From contig JAMXSV010000026.1 of assembly GCA_027559495.1 (NCBI GenBank), forward strand, positions 930,001-994,000: 64,000 nt of DNA, in the 5' to 3' direction. Below are positions 10,365-22,500 of this stretch, piece after piece. This DNA comes from Aurifilum marmelostoma (taxonomy: Eukaryota; Ascomycota; Sordariomycetes; Diaporthales; Cryphonectriaceae). The position numbers and the translations under genes were made by a program. Positions within the stretch are counted from its first letter, which is position 1. Each line of letters opens with the position of its first letter. The notes under the pieces are model-generated. The model was given only the letters and a program-made list of their open reading frames with translations. It had not been told where the DNA came from and searched no databases.

Positions 10365-13300
10365 AGGCCGTGCCTGTTGCAACGATGATGCTTACATATT
10401 CACGACGAGTCTACCGGTCTTTACGAGTTCCTGGCATGGCCGTCGTCAAAACATATCCAGGCGCGGGTGCGCGCTGGAGCGGGACCGGCTCCCTTAGGCT
10501 TTTCCCACACGACCACTCCCACAGGGTCCCGAGAGCCCAGTGCAGACAGGTCATGCGGGCATCCCGATTGAAGTCAGAGACTCAGCCTCCAGAGCTAGCC
10601 AGACCATCCGGGAAAGTCTCGAGAAAATGTTGCCGGCTGGAGGTTGTCCTCATGGCTGTCATAATGAGAACCCCCCTTTATGCATGGGCTTTTGAGGGGA
10701 CGAAGCATCTGTTCGGAAACAGTGCACATGACGTTGTCATTTTCATGATATTTTCTTTTCTTGGCAAGGCGTTTCCGGGAGGATTATTAAGGGGTAGGCA
10801 CTATGAAAAAAAACAATACCTACGCAGCGCTGCTCAGCGCTCCGAAAATGGCAGCCTTCTTTACTCGACGTGCGGATGGTGATATGAGCTTGATCGTGAC
10901 GGAGAACGAGCTCTCTCCTGCCTTGGTAAAGCTGTCTTGGACCTAGGAGCTTGCTGGCATTTGACACCTTGCGATGCCTCGTCATGGCGGATATTCGGCT
11001 GTACTAAGCCTGCTCCGACACCCACCTCTCTTTTCCAAGTTATAGCTGCATACGAGGCATCCCGGTGCATGTGAAGTGCGTTCCCGGATCGCTACTCCAT
11101 CACCATTGTTCTCAAGGACCCCGACTCTGCGAGGTGTAGGTAGGTATGTAGAGAGCATGGCAGGAAATGACAAGGAGAGCAATCCCGGGATGAGCCTCTG
11201 TTTGTTATTTATGGTGCACACCATTTCTTGCTTTGCTCAGGTGTGAAAGGCTGTAGTGAGAGTGCTCTTGCACAGCATGACATCACCCTTGGGGTGCCTG
11301 CTAGTGAGAATAAAGTGAGCAGGTGACGAAGGTGGACGAGACAGAGGGTCAGAATCTTCTTGTCCCTCACACACACGCGCGCACACACATATTCACTCAG
11401 ACTACATACGTCATGGGAGGGACGCCGTTGGATTTGCCGCAGAGAAAGGTCCATCGCATCGTAGGTTGAATGGCTGGCACCATCAGTGAACGCAGTGTTT
11501 CTTTTCTCTTTTTCTTTTTTTCCTTCTCTCAACCCCCCTCCCCTTTCTTCTTGCGCTGCGCTGCAGAAAAGAGAAATCTCGGGGGCCATCCTCTAACAGC
11601 ATGCCCAGGGTCGAGACAGTCCTCACGAACCACGAATCTGAAAGGATTTTCGAAGCCATGTAGAAGGAGCATTGACAAAGGAGAGAGGATTGGCAGACCG
11701 AAAGTTGTCCGGTGCGACATCTCGGCTCCGGTGTAAACAGACCCCAGCATTTGGTCACACCCTTTCTGCGAGACTGAAAAGCCTGCATAATGCAGTTGAT
11801 ATCCATACGTATAGGGTCAGTTTTGGATCCACATGCAAACAGACCTTGTTGTTCCAGCACAAGGCATGGATTAATGTCTTGAGATATATCCACCCTGGCG
11901 ATCCGTCGCGTCCTGAGGCTTTGTTGCTCCGGGCACAGCATGGCATATGGTTTGCAGAGTACTTGAGCATAAGCTTGTTATCTTTCTTCGTACTCGCAGT
12001 GGTGCGAGTATACTGATTTAACCTCTCGGTGGGCAAAATGTTGATAGCGTGCCATACCATGTCATCTTCGAAGGAGCAAGATCGAGTGATGGCAGCGGAA
12101 GGGTGCTCGGCACCTGGACGGTTGGCGCTGGTAGGGAAGAGGATGTGCAAATTTCATCTGTCTGCAAGGGTTCAACGGTGTAGAGACTTCTCAACGAACA
12201 TCGGATGGGATCGGCTTTCGATAGACCAGTTTGGAAAGAAACCTCAAGACAAAAAATTTAACTCCGCCCATCACAAGGCTCCACTTCCATGAGCAGATAC
12301 AGATGGGCCTCGCCCAGCTCTTGGGCGCTCAGGCCAAGCTGGTGCTCTCATCCACTCCTTGTGTGCTATGACCGTCAAGTGACTCCACTGGCAAGATTGC
12401 AACACTTGTCTCTTTCATGGCTCTGCGAAACCCTGAACAACTTGTCCACGGCATGACGGGGTTTCCGACACGCATCGTCCTACCGCACCGTCACGCTGAA
12501 CGCTCTACGGTTTGCTAGGGCAAGGTAGAGCGATGATGACCTCGCGTAGGTCTTGGTACTCGGTGATACGACGCCACTTAGGAAAAGGACGATCGCGGAC
12601 AGCCACTGTCGGAACTTAGAGGCCGAACACGCTGACTGTGGAGATTTGTAGCTGGGCGCCATCCAATACGAACATAGAAGACCAAGCCTTTCTCCCCGGA
12701 TTAATATGCCGTAAGACCATTAACAGCAAACGAGGGCAGCGACATTTGATCAACTGCACCGCCTGTTATCATGAGGAGCATCTTGTCAGGGGGTCAACCG
12801 GCACCCTGACTCACTTGAGACGCATGCGCGCGAAATGCGACAGTCGGCCCAGCTGGAAGGACAAACATCCTTCTCATCCCATGCGACGCCTAATTTTCTC
12901 GAGAAGTGGACGCTTTAAGAAAACAGGCTATAGCCAAGTCAAGTTGGCCCGAAATAAGCACTCTGACCCCAAAGGATCATCGTGAAGAATTTCCAAGCGT
13001 AGGAAGACACCCCGGTGCCCACCAGAGAATCCTGCGTGTAGTAGACCCTGACGTGACAGGTGCACGATGGCAACGGCAGGTGTCTCCAGGTCTTCGTGTG
13101 CTGAAATGTAACATTACAAATGCAGACACCGCAGGAGGGGGGGGGGGAGGCGACAGGGCCCCTGTCTGCCGTTCGATTTTCAGAGCCCTAGATTCGCACA
13201 AGAGATCGCCGCGCCAGGGCCACATTGTGTGAGCTTTGTCCACCACCCGCACCCACACCTTTCAAGGCAGAGGCCAGGACAGGCCAGTAGACCAGCAGCT

Positions 13301-16300
13301 TCGCTGGGGCGGTGAAGAGGGGGCTTCTCTGAGCGCACATAGTAGATCTGGCTCACGACTTGCCCCCTCCCCCCCTCCCGCGGGCCGGTCCATCTCTCAG
13401 AGGAAGGGATGAGGGTGTCGGGTATCAATAGCGGCGTCATGCAGGGCACTGCTAAGCGAGCTGTCCCCCTCGCGGGATCGTGCATGGCGAGGCGTCGTCC
13501 TGCTGGGATAGGGGCTCGTGAAAGGGAGGGAGAGAGATGCTACCGTACCGGTACTTTGAGCAGGAAACGAGTTTGGTCAGCTGGAGACCTGCAGATCCAC
13601 TGGAAGTACCGTGACAAGAGGGAGCCGGGGTGGGCGACCTCGTGGGGGCCGGTGTGATAGGTTTGTGTCGAGCTTGTACCATCTTGGTGCGTGGTGCGTC
13701 TTGTGTGGCTGTATATATCAATACAGCCGTCCAAATATTGAAATTTCGAAGACCGTGACCTCGTTCTAGCGATGTCGATGACGAGAGTCCAATATTGAAA
13801 TTTCCTTTTTCAGCTTCTTCTGCTTCTTTTGCGCTTTCCCACCAAGCCCCGATATTGAGGAGCTTCGGGGCTGAGAAGGAGGAGAAAGAAAGTATAGAGT
13901 GGGCGCACTCTTTGGTCCGGCCACTGTAGCGCACATAGGCCAAACCCCTTGGCGTTTTGCTCCACCAGCGAGCCGTCCCGCGTGATCCGACTGCACGGCC
14001 AGTCGCAGGGTGACGTTGGGATGAGATTTGTCCGTGGGTTTCGATCCAGTGGACTCTTGTGCCCTTGTTGACAGGAAAAACCTGCCTAGGGCCCAGGTGA
14101 CATCTACGGATCTTTCCGGGTCGGGCTGTGGGCTTGCCACTACAGCAGCCTCCCAACAAGTCGAGAGGCGGTCAGGTGGGCTAGCTGAAGCAGCCGTCGC
14201 ACCCTCACGGCAGCTTGCGCTGGGGGTGGAAGCCTGCGTGGGAGGCCGTCTTGCCATCGGGACGACAAACGAGGTCTTGAACAGGTCCTGATCCACAGCA
14301 CCATTGATCCTTGTGAGAGCGACACTCGGAGATCCCCAAGTAACAGTCCGGGAGATTGGTCGAGGCAACATATACCTCTCAGGGCCGCCAAAGACCAAGA
14401 GTACACCCGTGAGACATTAGCCCTCCTGTCAGGCCTGCAGCAGAGGGCTATCAACTTCCTCAGACCCCCCTTGCCTCGCTTCCGGGATCTCGGGTCGGAG
14501 ATGCCCACCTAGGGCCTGTCAGAGAGGCTTGACTCCATTTTCAATGGCTAGACGGATCTGATCTGGGTCTTGTAGAAAGTCTGGAAGAATCGTTCCTTGG
14601 AAGAAGGAGGGGGGAAGGAGGGGGGGGGGCTGCTGGCTTGAGGGTGGTCCGGTGGAGCCCACTTGGGCAGCAGCGGCAAGGGCGGGCACGCTTTGTGCCA
14701 TGGGCTTGCACAGGGGTTTGACGATCTGGGCCTCACCGGTCGACGGATCTGATATAACTATGTGATGTATCGGAAAGCACACCGCCTCCGTCCTGGGATT
14801 TATGCTTTTGCAAGACCCAGGACCTTGGAGAGAAAACGCTTAGCTGGCCCATTGAAGTAATCATTCGATGACGACGCGGTGGGCGGCCGTTGTTGCCAGT
14901 TCTCGTGCTCTCCTTTTCTCTCCCTTTGGCGCGGCTGCAGGAAGGCTGGTTCTTCTCTGCTCGGAAACTTGGAAACTTGGACAGCATTGGTGTCTGAATA
15001 GAAAGGGTGGTCACACTGGCAACTTCGGAGTTGGACTGACCTGACTTCCAAAAGCTGACCGAATGATCGGTCAGCCACGCGCGTGCGCTCAGATCTGGCA
15101 TGAAACCCGATGTATGTCGTGCGCCATCCTACGCCACGCCTTGAAAATCTGACAGGCGCTTCATATCTCTCCTGCATGTACATTCCGCGCACACACACCT
15201 CAGCCCCCCTCCTCTTCTAAAGAGCTTCTCTTCATTGCCCACCTGACCCCATCTAGGGAACCGCCCCCCAACCCCACCCACCCCCTCAAAATTGGGATCT
15301 GTCCTTGTGCGAACCAAAGGCCCTTCTTCTCTCTCTCTCTCTTTCTTTTTCCCGAGGCTGCACGCCATATCGGACCAACAGCGGGGTCAGCAGGGACTAA
15401 ATCATCCGAAATCAACTTGCATGCTGCAGCATCTGCGCTTTGGTCGTTTTCTGGCTTCTCTCTCACTGGCTCCCCCCCATCCCCCCCCCTCCCTTTCCCG
15501 TACGCGGGCCCTGCCGCCCAGCAGAGGATCAGGTATCCAATCATCTGAATGCCGAAGCTTGCCCACCAGTGCTGAGGGCTCGGGGGATTGGTTCGGGAGC
15601 TGACGAGGTGACAGGCCAGGTTCTCCCAGCGCCTTGTGTGGCCATGGTTGTGGTGGCTGGGGAGTCGATGTCTCTGTCAAACCAAATCTCGCCAGCCAAG
15701 GTTTGGTTTTGTTCCCGATCGCGGTTTCAAACGAGACCTCTGCGGATCGCCAGGGTGCTGACACTGGGCTTGAGGAGAGGTGGGAGAGATGATGGGTACC
15801 TGCTGGACATAGAGAGGGAGGGAGGGGGGCAATCACACACCAAGACCAGACATGTCGTCAGGCAAATAATTGAGAGACAATCCAATTGTTAGCCCCTCCA
15901 TCGGAGGAAGTCGCCCTTTGCAAAGATCTAATCAGACTTGCGTTAGCTCCCGCTGTCCAGCAAAGAAGGAGCGAGCCAGACGCACGACATAATTACCGTC
16001 GACAAGATATCCCAGTCGTCCCTTCCGACATGGACTTTGCTGGAATGGAAACAATCTCCAAAGCAGCTTCCCTCTCCGTCCAATAAACAAGCCTGCACCC
16101 TGCTCATTTCAGCACTCTGAGAGAGAGACACCCAAAGATCAACACCCTCGTCCTCCTTCTATATTCACTTTCAAGACACAACCCAAGAGGTGGGTTGGAA
16201 GGATCATAGTTCAGCCCATGTTACTGACCTGGCAGCAGAGTCAACAAGACTACTGACCAGCCACCTACTACTTACTTACTGCCTACTACTACTAAGTAAA

Positions 16301-16448
16301 CCATTCCATCCCTCCCTTCTCCCTTGCGACCCAAGGACCCGGTAGACCTCTTCCCTGTCGATACTGTCCGACATTGTGTGGTATCAGAGCTGATCATGTC
16401 TCATCTCGGCAAAGCACATCTCAGCCAGCACACAATTTTTCCATGTCT

Positions 16449-16473
16449 CGCCCGCCCGCCCGCCCGCCCGCCC
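16449..16473. repeat. CGCC tetranucleotide microsatellite
   Basis: Six tandem CGCC units plus one base, in non-coding DNA. Confidence 0.9.
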
Positions 16474-16882
16474 ATAACCCCCCAGGTTCATTCCATCCCT
16501 CCCCCTCTTGTCTGACCCTTTGTATCTCTTTCTCTTGTGTCCACGCTCACACGCGCCCGCACCTCTCTACGCGCCCTGCACTTCCGCCTCGTCGCAGATC
16601 TCTCTACCTCCCCTCCAACCCCACCCTTCCCCGGTGGCGCCGCCTCGTTCCCAGAGTTACGGTTCGGCGCCCGGGCTGACGTGTGCCACACATCACCGCG
16701 GCCGTCTTCCCATCCATTTTCTTCATGAGCCTAGCTACCAGGGTGGCTGAAACCCCTGTCCAAAAGATATTGTGTGGCCGCCTTCATCACTCACATGCGT
16801 GCGCCGAGGTGAGATTGGGCATCGATGCCTCCTCGTATTCACCCCGTGATGGGCTTCACCGCCTTCTTCTTTCTTCAAATCC

Positions 16883-16944
16883 GTGTATGTGTGTGTGTGT
16901 GTGTGTGTGTGCGTGTGCGTGCGTGTCTCTGTGTGTTTGCGCGC
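16883..16944. repeat. GT-rich microsatellite
   Basis: A GT dinucleotide run of about 11 units at its core (16889-16911) with degenerate GT/GC flanks reaching about 16944, in non-coding DNA. Confidence 0.85.
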
Positions 16945-18160
16945 GCCCCGATCGTGAGCGGGCTATCGGGAGAGAAATCTGCACGATGGACAGGCACGTG
17001 TTCTCTCTGAAATTTGTTGTGCTTTTTCAAGGGTTCTTCATGCTTGCTCAGCGTTCCTAGGCTATGGGCGCATAGGTACACACGTAGACACACACTTCCT
17101 CAACCACCCCCCCCCGGGGGCTTCCCTCCTTCTCCAGACACCCTTCACAAGACCAATGATAGAAGTTTTACAGAACCTTGAGAGAAAAAAAAACCCCCCG
17201 CCGTCTAAACCCATATCCATAATTATTGACCGAGCCTAGTAGCTGCTTTCCTTTGGTATCATGAATATGAAAAAAGACAAAGCGAAAGAAGAAAAAAACA
17301 AACCCGAATCAATAGTCTCTAATGACCCTAAGAGAGAAGAGGTAAGACCAGAATCGGAACTATGGACATAGCAGTGAAAGGCAATGCCACCTCAAGCCGT
17401 CAGCAGTCGATCGACATGGAAGAGCGCAGCCAAAGCTCGGTACAAAGAGGGGAAAAGAAGAACAAAAATTCAAAATACTGCCGCCCAAATTCACTCAGTT
17501 TTCCGCCCCGCCGGCCCCATGATTTTTTATAGACCCCCACCGTGAAGAATGACGTTACAATAGAATAATTGCAGAGACAGACGAGAGAGACAGAGAGGAA
17601 GAGAGATAGAGATAGACAAAAGAAGAATTTTCGTACACTAAACAAAGTAAGCAACCACACTGCCCGTGAGGGCCCTCGACGTTCTATGCGCGATGTGGAG
17701 GAAGAGTGATCTGTTGATGTCGCCTTTTGGGGGAAAAGAGGGTTCTCCGAAACTCCTCGTTGCCGGGGGATCTGATGCCCTGCACAAATCCATCGTCACA
17801 ATGTGTATTGTGCCGTAGTACCCATCGACCATCCACAGTGCCATGCGCCTTCCGAAAAGCATGTCCTCCCGCCCACTAAGACCTCCCTGGTGCCCCGTCC
17901 CGGATCGTCCGTCATCAAATCTTTTGACGGATGATCAATTCTTGTAGAGTTTCGAAAGGATCCGTGGAGCCAACCCGAGGTGATTAGTTCTCAGAACCAT
18001 CTTGAGCTGAGAAAAAAAAGAAGGAAAAAGAAGAAAAACGACAATCAGAATTGACTTGGCGCGATAAGTTTTTTTTCTTCTGTCGGACAAAAACGGCATA
18101 AATATATGAGCACAGCTTCATGTACTGGCGCTACTCAAGATTGGCGAGCACAGAACTGGA

Positions 18161-19520
18161 TTACCGACTAGAGCTGGACGCCGCGGCGTTGTCGTCGGAC
18201 TTGTAGAGCTCTTTGCACTCTTCAAGGACTGTTTTGAGGGTATCATGTTAGCGAGTCTGAGATTCAAAGTCGCACAGGACGAGGTGGGCCTACTATCAAT
18301 GATCTGTGTCTCCCATACACCATACTGATAATCAACGAGACCATGCCGCTCGATGTTGTCGCAGAGTCTGACGAGTTCGTCTCCCATCTTTTGAAGATTC
18401 TCATCCGTGACCAAGCTCTGGTTCCTACTCAGCTGCACACCCGACTCCATAAAATCTTTTTGTGCTTGGAACATGGCGAGCCAGGCATGGTTGAAGTCGT
18501 TCCACAGCTTAATCCTGTCAGAGTGCAGACTCTGGTCATCCGAAGTAAGCCCTAACCGTCACGGTCACAATGTTAGTTGATATTGTCCCCAAACACCAAC
18601 CAAATTTGACGGGAAAAGCAAAACAATGAAATATTGTAGCTGTTCATCCTCTTCGAGAGGATGGACAACAGCAGCAGACGTACCAAGTTCATGGACATGG
18701 GATAGGAGCCACTCCGACACGTCAGAAAGAGACTCGCCAGCTGTCTGCAGAGCTCCCTTCTTGATATTGGAGAATATCTCCTTGAGGGCGTCCTGATATT
18801 GCGAGTATGCCTGGTTAAGGTCACCTGCTTGGTAGTCCCCGGACTCCTCCATGCTCACGTCAGGCGCGGATGTCGTTGCCTGGCTCGCCATGGTTCCCAT
18901 GCCGGTGATGTTGCTCGGATAGTTCATCAAGGTATTCCTGGTGTCCGCTGAGCCCGATTGATATACAGCTGCCGTCTGTGCGCTAGATGGCTGTTGCTGC
19001 TGCATAGCCGAAGCAGCGGTGGCGTTCGTTGGCTCGCCGGAGAAGTAGGTGTTTGTAACATCCGTTGGCATGATCTGCTGAGCTGCGGGCTGCCGCAGGT
19101 CGAATTGGCTGCCCGTTGTATCATACACGGCACTCTGTGCGCCCGTCTGAGGTACATTGTACATCATATTCGGGTTGTACGAACCGGCAAAGCTCTGCGT
19201 CTGTCGGGCATCTTGTCCGTAACCGGTTGCGGACTGGTGGTAGCCCATCGTGTTTTGTTGCATCCCCGCTGCTGTAGAGAAGTTTGTGGCCGAAGGCTCT
19301 TGGTAGTAGGTGCCATAACCAGACGAGCTCCCGCCCATGCCCCCCGCCCCGCGGATGGAGGGGAAGTATTGAGAGGGGCGGGTCGGTATCTGTCGGAGGA
19401 GGAGCCGGTCATGGTGCGGTGCGCCTGCTGGGTTGGGTTCTGCACTGTCTGGTGATATCTGGTGGTGTTGTGCTGGAGGGGCGTTTCATTCTGCCTCCTA
19501 CGGCGAGCGTTGTCGTCCAT
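18161..19520 (-). CDS. Uncharacterised fungal protein with Gln/Ser/Thr-rich N-terminus and helical C-terminal domain; frame break
   Basis: I recognise this as a fungal-type protein but cannot name its function. Exons are 19520-18684, 18551-18294 and 18228-18161 with canonical splice sites. The first half is disordered and rich in Gln, Ser, Thr, Tyr and Asn (runs such as SAMQQQQPSSAQT), resembling transcriptional or RNP regulators. From about residue 230 there is an ordered, probably all-helical domain: AYSQYQDALKEIFSNIKKG, SEWLLSHVHELG, DRIKLWNDFNHAWLAMFQAQKDF, HGLVDYQYGVWETQIIDILEE. The start MDDNARRRRQN at 19520 lies in a different frame from the main body. The C/G block 19340-19350 is one base short, and adding one gives 387 residues with all phases consistent. 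The gene is isolated between two very long non-coding stretches, a layout common for developmental regulators; that is inference. Confidence 0.75.
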
Positions 19521-22500
19521 GCCCCAAGGGAGCGCGTTGGTTTCCCGGCGCCCTGTTTGGCGAGGCCACCCGAAGCTGCGCCGGCAACGGAGCTGGCGAG
19601 TTCACACAAGAACCAGTCCGCGACGCGTCTCGGCTGCGCGATTGTCGCCCTGGAGTACACGTCTCTGTGGTTAAGTTTGTCTAGCGATGCGTCGGTGATC
19701 AAGAATCGCGCCGCGACGAGGGTATAAGCGCGGCGCAACGTTCGGAGGTGGTGCAGACGAGGGAAGGATCCAGATCTGGCGTTAAACACCGGGCGAGCTT
19801 GCGGTGTATCTTGCTTGCCAGGAGCTTCTTCCGCGCCGGATGCGGGACAGGTAGCTTTCTCGCTAAGCCTCTGTCGCACAGTTTGTCGACGATTGCGGGA
19901 CAGAATTTTCTGAGGCAGTACAGGACCGTCCGGTTTGGAGCCGTGGTGCCGTCGGAAGGCAGTCGTGTCTCGCGTTGTAAGGGCGGAGAGGAAAAAAGGA
20001 AAAAAAAAAAAAAGACTCGAAAACGGACAGCGGGCGAGTTGGAGGGGTTTATTTTCGAGGCTTAGTATGATTTTAAGCAATGGGCGCGATTTGCGCTAGA
20101 AGAGCAGAGATCATGCCTCGTCCCGACAGGCACACAACTGGAGGTCGCGAACTTCGTGGAAAGCTCTCACGAGCTGTCGTGCCGGCAGAAAAACACTGAG
20201 CGAATTGCGTGAACCCTCGAGGTGACCTGACGAAGGGCGGGCGCTGGTCAACTAGGAGTATCCTGGCGGGCCACGCATCCAACTCCTCGCATGACAAGCC
20301 GTGGCTTTCGAGTATCTCGTGGGCAATGAACGCCGCACTAAGGTCTCACAGACGGCAGAGAGAGTCGCAAGTCCAGACGGCTCTGGCGTCCGAGTTCACC
20401 TGCTCAATGCGCCGCGACGGTCCTCTATCCTCTCGTCTGCTCGTGCCTTGTCCCCCGTGCGGCTTGAGCTGTCGCAGCAGTGGAGAGGATGGGAGACGAG
20501 TCTTGGTGCGGCCCTGGACGGGGTCAAGAGGAAAATCCCTGGCAGGGACTGGCCGGCTTCAGGGAGGTGCGGATGGACCGGGTTTTATAACCAAGGACAG
20601 CAAGCAGTCCTGGCGAAGAGTTTCTCCAATGCTGGTAGCCTTTGTATACCCAATTTTGTACGCTCCTCGAAACTAGATCAGGCACATACACAAGACACCT
20701 TGAGTCGTCTTCAAATCATGCAGATCCCAACCTGCTGCCCAACGAGGCGCAGATATTGACAGGGCGATGGTGAGCACGGACAGGGTCCTGGACCGCCGGC
20801 CGCCGGCCGCCTCTTCTGAGCAGAAGCAACTGTAAGATGGGGAGAGGAGCTGTGGTGATTGAAGTTACACGAGGAGGCTTGAGAGGAAAGACTGGGTGCC
20901 TGTGGGTTGAGGTGACGTGAGGTAGGGATGGTCAACCCAGAGGTAGGGTTGTACCTCGAAGCTTGCAGCACCCCCCTTCGAGACGGCCGAGCTGCTGCAG
21001 GAGGTACAGGTACTGCAGTATCCACCAAGATCGACGAGCTCAAGGTTGGGTGGTCTGCCCAGAGGCACGTACCGAAGTACTTTTGTTGTAGTGCTAGTCG
21101 GCTGAGCGGATGGAGGAGGGGGTAGGGGGGTCCACAGAAAAAAAGAAAAAAAAAAAGGAAAAGGAAAAAGGTCAAGGCCAGGTATGTCCCTAGAAGAAGG
21201 GTGCCGTGGCTGAGTGGCACAGAAATATTAGCAGCGGAAAATATGAGCCTTGCCAGGACAGCAAGTCGGTATGTAGTTAGGGAACCAGGCCTCCAGGATG
21301 GGTACAAGGGAAGGGGACGTCCCTTGTTCGCCGGTTGGCGGGATGCCCATGTGTAGAAGTAGGTCAGAAGGGTACTACATAGTACTCTTTTCATCGGTGC
21401 AACTAACCTTGATACCTGCCACGCCAGGCAGCGCAATCGTAGTCTTGATGTAGAGTCCTCGGCGGAGCTTGGCCGCCAGGGGGTTTCAATTTTTGACCAA
21501 GGTGCTCTTAGTTTGGACAGCAACCTCGTCTTGCGCCTTGATGTCCTGATTGGTGCGAGCGAAGTGGATAACCGACGGAGGGGAAACCTTTTTTTCTTCA
21601 CAAAGTAAATGATAGTAGTAGTGGTAGTGAGGACTGAGGAGAAGCCCAGAAGGTCAGACTCGAGAAGCTGGGTCAGCTGGTGCGCATCTGCTTCTTGTGG
21701 CGTAAGCCCTTGGAGAAAAGTAGACGACTGATGATCAGATTGGTCCTGGCTGGAGTAATATTCCCGTGGATCATGGGAATCACGTTCGAAATCGAATTGT
21801 GAGGATTGAAAGATGGTTGGACAAGTTGCCAGTTTGTGACTGTGCCTACGTCTGTCTCTGTGTTCCTGACCGAGAAGGAAGTCGATCCTGTACATAGTAT
21901 CTGTACTTGGGGGGCCCAGGTAGCTTCGTAGCTTCCGTTTCCGTATGTACTGCTTGTTGGGCAGTCATCCTTTCCTGCATGCGGCAAGGTCTTGTACCTA
22001 GTTACATAGCCTGTGGCTGACGCTTCCGGTCTCAGCTAGATGGTACCACGGTACAGATGAAAGGTACATTGTGGCTCCCCACCATCTTGGTCCCCCCCCA
22101 AGGCAAGCCACCTTACCTCAACTCACCTCTCCCACCACCACTAAATTTTGGCGTACATAATAAATGTACTGCCTAGTACTGTTCTCCTTCACCCATGTGT
22201 GGGAGAAAGGAGAGATGGGGCCACAGCTCATCGCGAATAGAAACCAAGACGTACCTGAGCCGACTAGGGCACGTGGAGTAATGTACCTACTACTTACTGT
22301 ACGGGTACGAGAACGGCGGGCCAATCTATATCGATCTGTCGTCGACATGCCAGATAGGCGAGTTCTGAGGGTTCATGCGCATCTCCTGAAGTTTTATTAA
22401 TTTACAAATCCGGTCCGTCTTTGCGAGGATGACGTCTCAGGTCTCGTACTTTGGACGGTCGTCGTCGGTCAGCCCGTGGGCCGCCAGCGAGGCGGCTCAG

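Larger units (their letters stand above)
10365..18160. other. Gene-poor region between calcineurin B and the 18 kb gene (both 3' ends)
   Basis: No gene is supported in this 7.8 kb, although it lies between converging genes and must include two 3' UTRs. ORFs are short, arginine/serine/proline-rich and not conserved in pattern. Seen in it are poly-C/G tracts (for example 13137-13147, 14607-14630, 17107-17120), a CT run at 15328-15343, a CGCC repeat at 16449-16473, a GT repeat at 16883-16944, and a near-identical 19-20 bp direct repeat at 13729-13748 and 13787-13805. Between about 15.2 and 16.8 kb the plus strand is pyrimidine-rich like a promoter or leader, but no coding sequence follows. A non-coding transcript or a decayed gene is possible. 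Confidence 0.4.

Noticed and set aside
13452..14398. Two overlapping minus-strand ORFs of 235 and 210 codons
   Set aside because: They overlap each other in different frames, are rich in Arg/Ser/Pro and show no domain or splice pattern.
20711..21895. Minus-strand ORF of 394 codons in the desert
   Set aside because: Composition is that of translated non-coding DNA (runs of Ser/Arg/Leu/Phe, homopolymer-derived stretches), there are no motifs, and the opening codon context is poor.
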